This document shows, piece by piece, positions 11,641 through 64,000 of a stretch of 64,000 nucleotides of DNA. A program made the position numbers and the translations under genes. Each line of letters begins with the position of its first letter. The stretch's first letter is position 1. Under the pieces are notes generated by a model. That model ran no database searches, was not told where the DNA came from, and saw nothing but the letters and a program-made list of their open reading frames with translations. This DNA is from Paragordius varius. Its lineage: Eukaryota > Nematomorpha. The stretch spans positions 1,364,001 to 1,428,000 of the forward strand of contig OZ176058.1 of assembly GCA_964247055.1 (NCBI GenBank), written 5' to 3'.

Positions 11641-11922
11641 CAGTAAAAACTGAAATTATACGGAAAAAAGTAAAAATTTAAAGACAAATTTTTTTTAAAG
11701 ACAACCCCATACTTTTATAACGCTTAATTTTTCTCATATAAATTATATAATACCAATTGTAAAATATATAATTGATTGTGAACCAAAATACATTTCAATT
11801 TTATACTTTGCAATTTAAAACAATTAGTTATCTTTTAAAAGTTCAAAAAGTATGGTTGTCTTTATAAAAAAATCATTAGTTTTCATATTTTAGGTTTTGT
11901 CCATATAATTTCAATTTTTTTT
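11641..11922. mobile_element. MITE, family B
   Basis: CAGTAAAAACTGAAATTATA opens the element. The right arm has GTATGGTTGTCTTTATAAAA and GGTTTTGTCCATATAATTTC. It is the third copy of the family within 2 kb. Confidence 0.75.
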
Positions 11923-12002
11923 CTAATATATATATTATAACCAAGGAAAATATGACTCTATATTAAATAACTAATATTTTAATGTGTGCTTTAAGTATTT
12001 AT

Positions 12003-13110
12003 GAATATAATGTTAAATCATAAAATCACATGTTCATTTATTTACAGATAATTTCACATCTAAAAAATATTTTATGATTGAATATATAAAGGACACATGG
12101 GGTTAAAAAATCGTTGTTTAAAATATTATAATTGGACAATTTAATCTAAAATATTTTTATATAAAACGTTAAATCATAAAATCACACGTTCATTTATTTA
12201 CAGGCAATTTCAAATCTAAACAAAAAATTTATAATTGAATATATAAAAGACACATGGGGTTAATAATAAATCGTTGTTTAAAATATTATAATTGGACTTT
12301 ATATAATCTAAAATAATTTTTTATAAAACGCTAAACCATAAAATCACATGTTCATTTATTTACAGGCAATTTCAAATCTAAACAACAATTTTTCAATTAA
12401 ATATACAGAACACTTGAGGTTAAAAATAAATTGTTATTTAAAATATTATAATTGGACTTATATAATCTAAAAATATTTTTTACACATATAAAACACTAAA
12501 TCATAAAATCACATCATTTATTTACAGATATTTCAAATCTAAACAACAATTTTATAATTGATTATAAAAAACACACAGAGTTAATAAATCGTTATTTAAA
12601 ATATTATAATTGGACTTTATATAATCTAAAATAATTAGGAATAATATTGTTAAATCAAAAAATCACATGTTCATTTATTTACAGGCAATTCAAATCTAAA
12701 AAACAATTTTATAATTGAATATATAAAGGACACTTGAGGTTAAGAATAAATCATTGTTTAAAATATTATAATTGGACTTTATATATTCTAAAATATTTTT
12801 TTTATAAATATAATGCAAAAAAATCACGTTCATTTATTTACAGAAAATTTCACATCTAAAAAACAATTTTATAATTGATTATAAAAGACACATGGGGTTA
12901 AGAATAAATCATTGTCTAAAATATTATAATTGGACCTTATATAATCTAAAATTTTTTATATATATCAAACGCTAAATCATAAAATCACATGTTCATTTAT
13001 TTACAGGGAATTTCAAATCTAAACAACAATTTTATCATTGAATATAAAGAACACTTGAGGTTAAAAATAAATCATTGTTTAAAATATTTTAATTGGACTT
13101 TAAATAATCT
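12003..13110. repeat. satellite of about seven 160-bp units next to the SPT16 3' end
   Basis: Units recur near 12027, 12185, 12345, 12507, 12664, 12826 and 12986. Each carries GTTCATTTATTTACAG, then TCAAATCTAAACAACAATTT, then AAAATATTATAATTGGAC. The last partial unit runs to within about 40 nt of the SPT16 stop codon. The array therefore represents repeated copies of sequence immediately downstream of the gene, possibly 3' UTR. Confidence 0.8.
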
Positions 13111-13149
13111 AAAATAATTATGAATAATATTTTTAATTGGCATATCTTT

Positions 13150-62781
<49,632 letters not shown>

Positions 62782-64000
62782 CTAACGTTCAAGAATCTCA
62801 AAAACCTCAAAATTTATTCAAAAAACGACCAAAAAACGCTCAATTTTATCCAAATTTTACCAAAAAAACTGCAAATTACATAATTTTTAGGTTTTTTTAA
62901 GAAATATTTTCAAAAACCCAAAAATTTACCCGTAATTTAGTGTCTAAAACAGTTTTTCTCAGAGCTTTTCCGCCCTTAAGCAAGACTTGATCAGGCCTTA
63001 TACTAACGTTCAAAGAATCGAAGAAACACTCAAAATTTACTATAACAACCCTTAAAAAGCTCAAAAACATCCATTTTATATCAAAAAACTTGCAAATTAC
63101 TTATTTTTTAAACCATTAACAAATTTTCTCTATAATATTAAAAAAAAACCAATTATTTTACCCTTAATTTAGTGTCTAAAACAGTTTTCTCAATCAGATA
63201 TATTAACATTCAAAGAATCGAAGAAACCCTTGAAATTTACCTAATAACGTCTAAAAACGCTCAATTTTATCCAAATTTTACCAAAAAACCTGCAAATTAT
63301 GTCATTTTTAACAAATTTTTCGGTTTATTTAATTTTTTAACCTTAAAAACCCAAATAATTTACCCTTAATTTGGTGTCTAAAACAGTTTTCCTCAGAGTT
63401 TTTCCGCCCTTAAAAGTAAGACTGATCAGGCCTTATATTAACATTAAAAGAATCTCAGAAACACACAAAATTTACTATAAAAACCTCTAAAAACGCTCAA
63501 AAACATCCAAATTTTACCAAAAAAACTTGCAAATTACATAAATTTTTCAGATTTTTTTAAAAAATTTTTCCAAAAAACCAATCATTTTACCCTTAATTTA
63601 GTGTCTAAAACAGTTTTTCTCAGAGCTTTTCCGCCCTTAAGCAGGACTTGATCAGTTTTAATACTAACATTCAAAGAATCGAAGAAACACTTAAAATTTA
63701 CTATAAAAACCCTTAAAAGGCTCAAAAATATCCATATTTTACAAAAAACCTGCAAATTACATAATTTTTCATAAATTTTTTGTTTAAAGAAATATTAAAA
63801 ACCTAAATAGACCCTTAATTTCGTGTCTAAAACAATTCTCTCAATGAGATATATTAACATTCAACATCTAGTATTACCTCAAAATTAACTCATAAAACAA
63901 CTAAAAACACTCAATATTTTCCAAATTTTAGCAAAAAACCTGCAAATTACATATTTTTAACAAATTTTTAATAATTTTTAACGAATTTTCTTTTTAAAAT

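Larger units (their letters stand above)
2971..13149. other. intergenic region between SRSF3-like and SPT16 genes
   Basis: No gene is recognised over about 10 kb. Its content is mostly transposon-derived: the long-inverted-repeat element, MITE families A, B and C, a foldback-type element, Penelope-like fragments and a satellite, each listed separately. Stretches where I see nothing beyond AT-rich sequence are 2971-3440, 5440-5780, 6060-6560, 7060-7740, 9800-10050 and 10440-11080. The SRSF3-like promoter must lie just above 2970, but no clear core element can be picked. Confidence 0.6.

Noticed and set aside
63172-63369. 65-codon plus-strand frame near the right edge
   Set aside because: It runs antisense through the 215-bp SPT16 exon units and has no independent support.

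Overview
This window is eukaryotic nuclear DNA, very probably from an animal, with extremely AT-rich non-coding sequence and only small islands of higher GC that correspond to exons. The evidence is intron-split genes with GT/AG boundaries, an SRSF3-type SR splicing factor with the animal-like [10 protein letters not shown] start of its RRM, an Spt16 histone chaperone gene, Tc1/mariner elements with TA targets, many MITEs and a Penelope-like retroelement. I cannot name the species.

Layout. (1) 1-1100: AT-rich, no gene recognised. (2) 1101-2970, minus strand: a complete two-exon SRSF3-like gene of 193 residues. Its tail is RGG/GY-rich and almost free of RS dipeptides. (3) 2971-13149: intergenic, packed with palindromic elements: a 2-kb long-inverted-repeat element, three MITE families, a foldback-type element, Penelope-like fragments in inverted orientation and a roughly 160-bp satellite next to the following gene. 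(4) 13150 to beyond 64000, minus strand: the second half of SPT16, the large subunit of FACT. I resolved 15 exons that join in frame (1965 nt, 654 residues plus stop), and a sixteenth candidate lies at 62709-62781. They run from the linker before the dimerisation domain, through the middle domain, to the acidic C-terminal domain and the stop. The N-terminal half lies off the right edge. Two kb of coding sequence is spread over about 47 kb.

The most unusual feature is how the SPT16 introns are built. Most contain direct-repeat arrays made of copies of the adjacent exon's own end. Copies of an exon's 3' end with its donor site fill the downstream intron, and copies of an exon's 5' end with its acceptor site fill the upstream intron. 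Up to about 17 copies occur per array. The exon-derived part stays nearly intact while the intron-derived part diverges. Where both kinds occur in one intron they occupy separate territories, several times meeting near a (TA)n microsatellite or a transposon.

The second unusual object, inside an SPT16 intron at 41921-45165, is an almost perfect 3.2-kb palindrome. It carries two divergent, identical DD34E Tc1/mariner (IS630-like) transposase genes. Its ends are stacks of a 21-bp tandem repeat, as in foldback elements. Short non-autonomous relatives with the same ends occur at seven or more other places in the window. The transposase appears to have an unnoticed first exon and a 22- or 40-nt intron.
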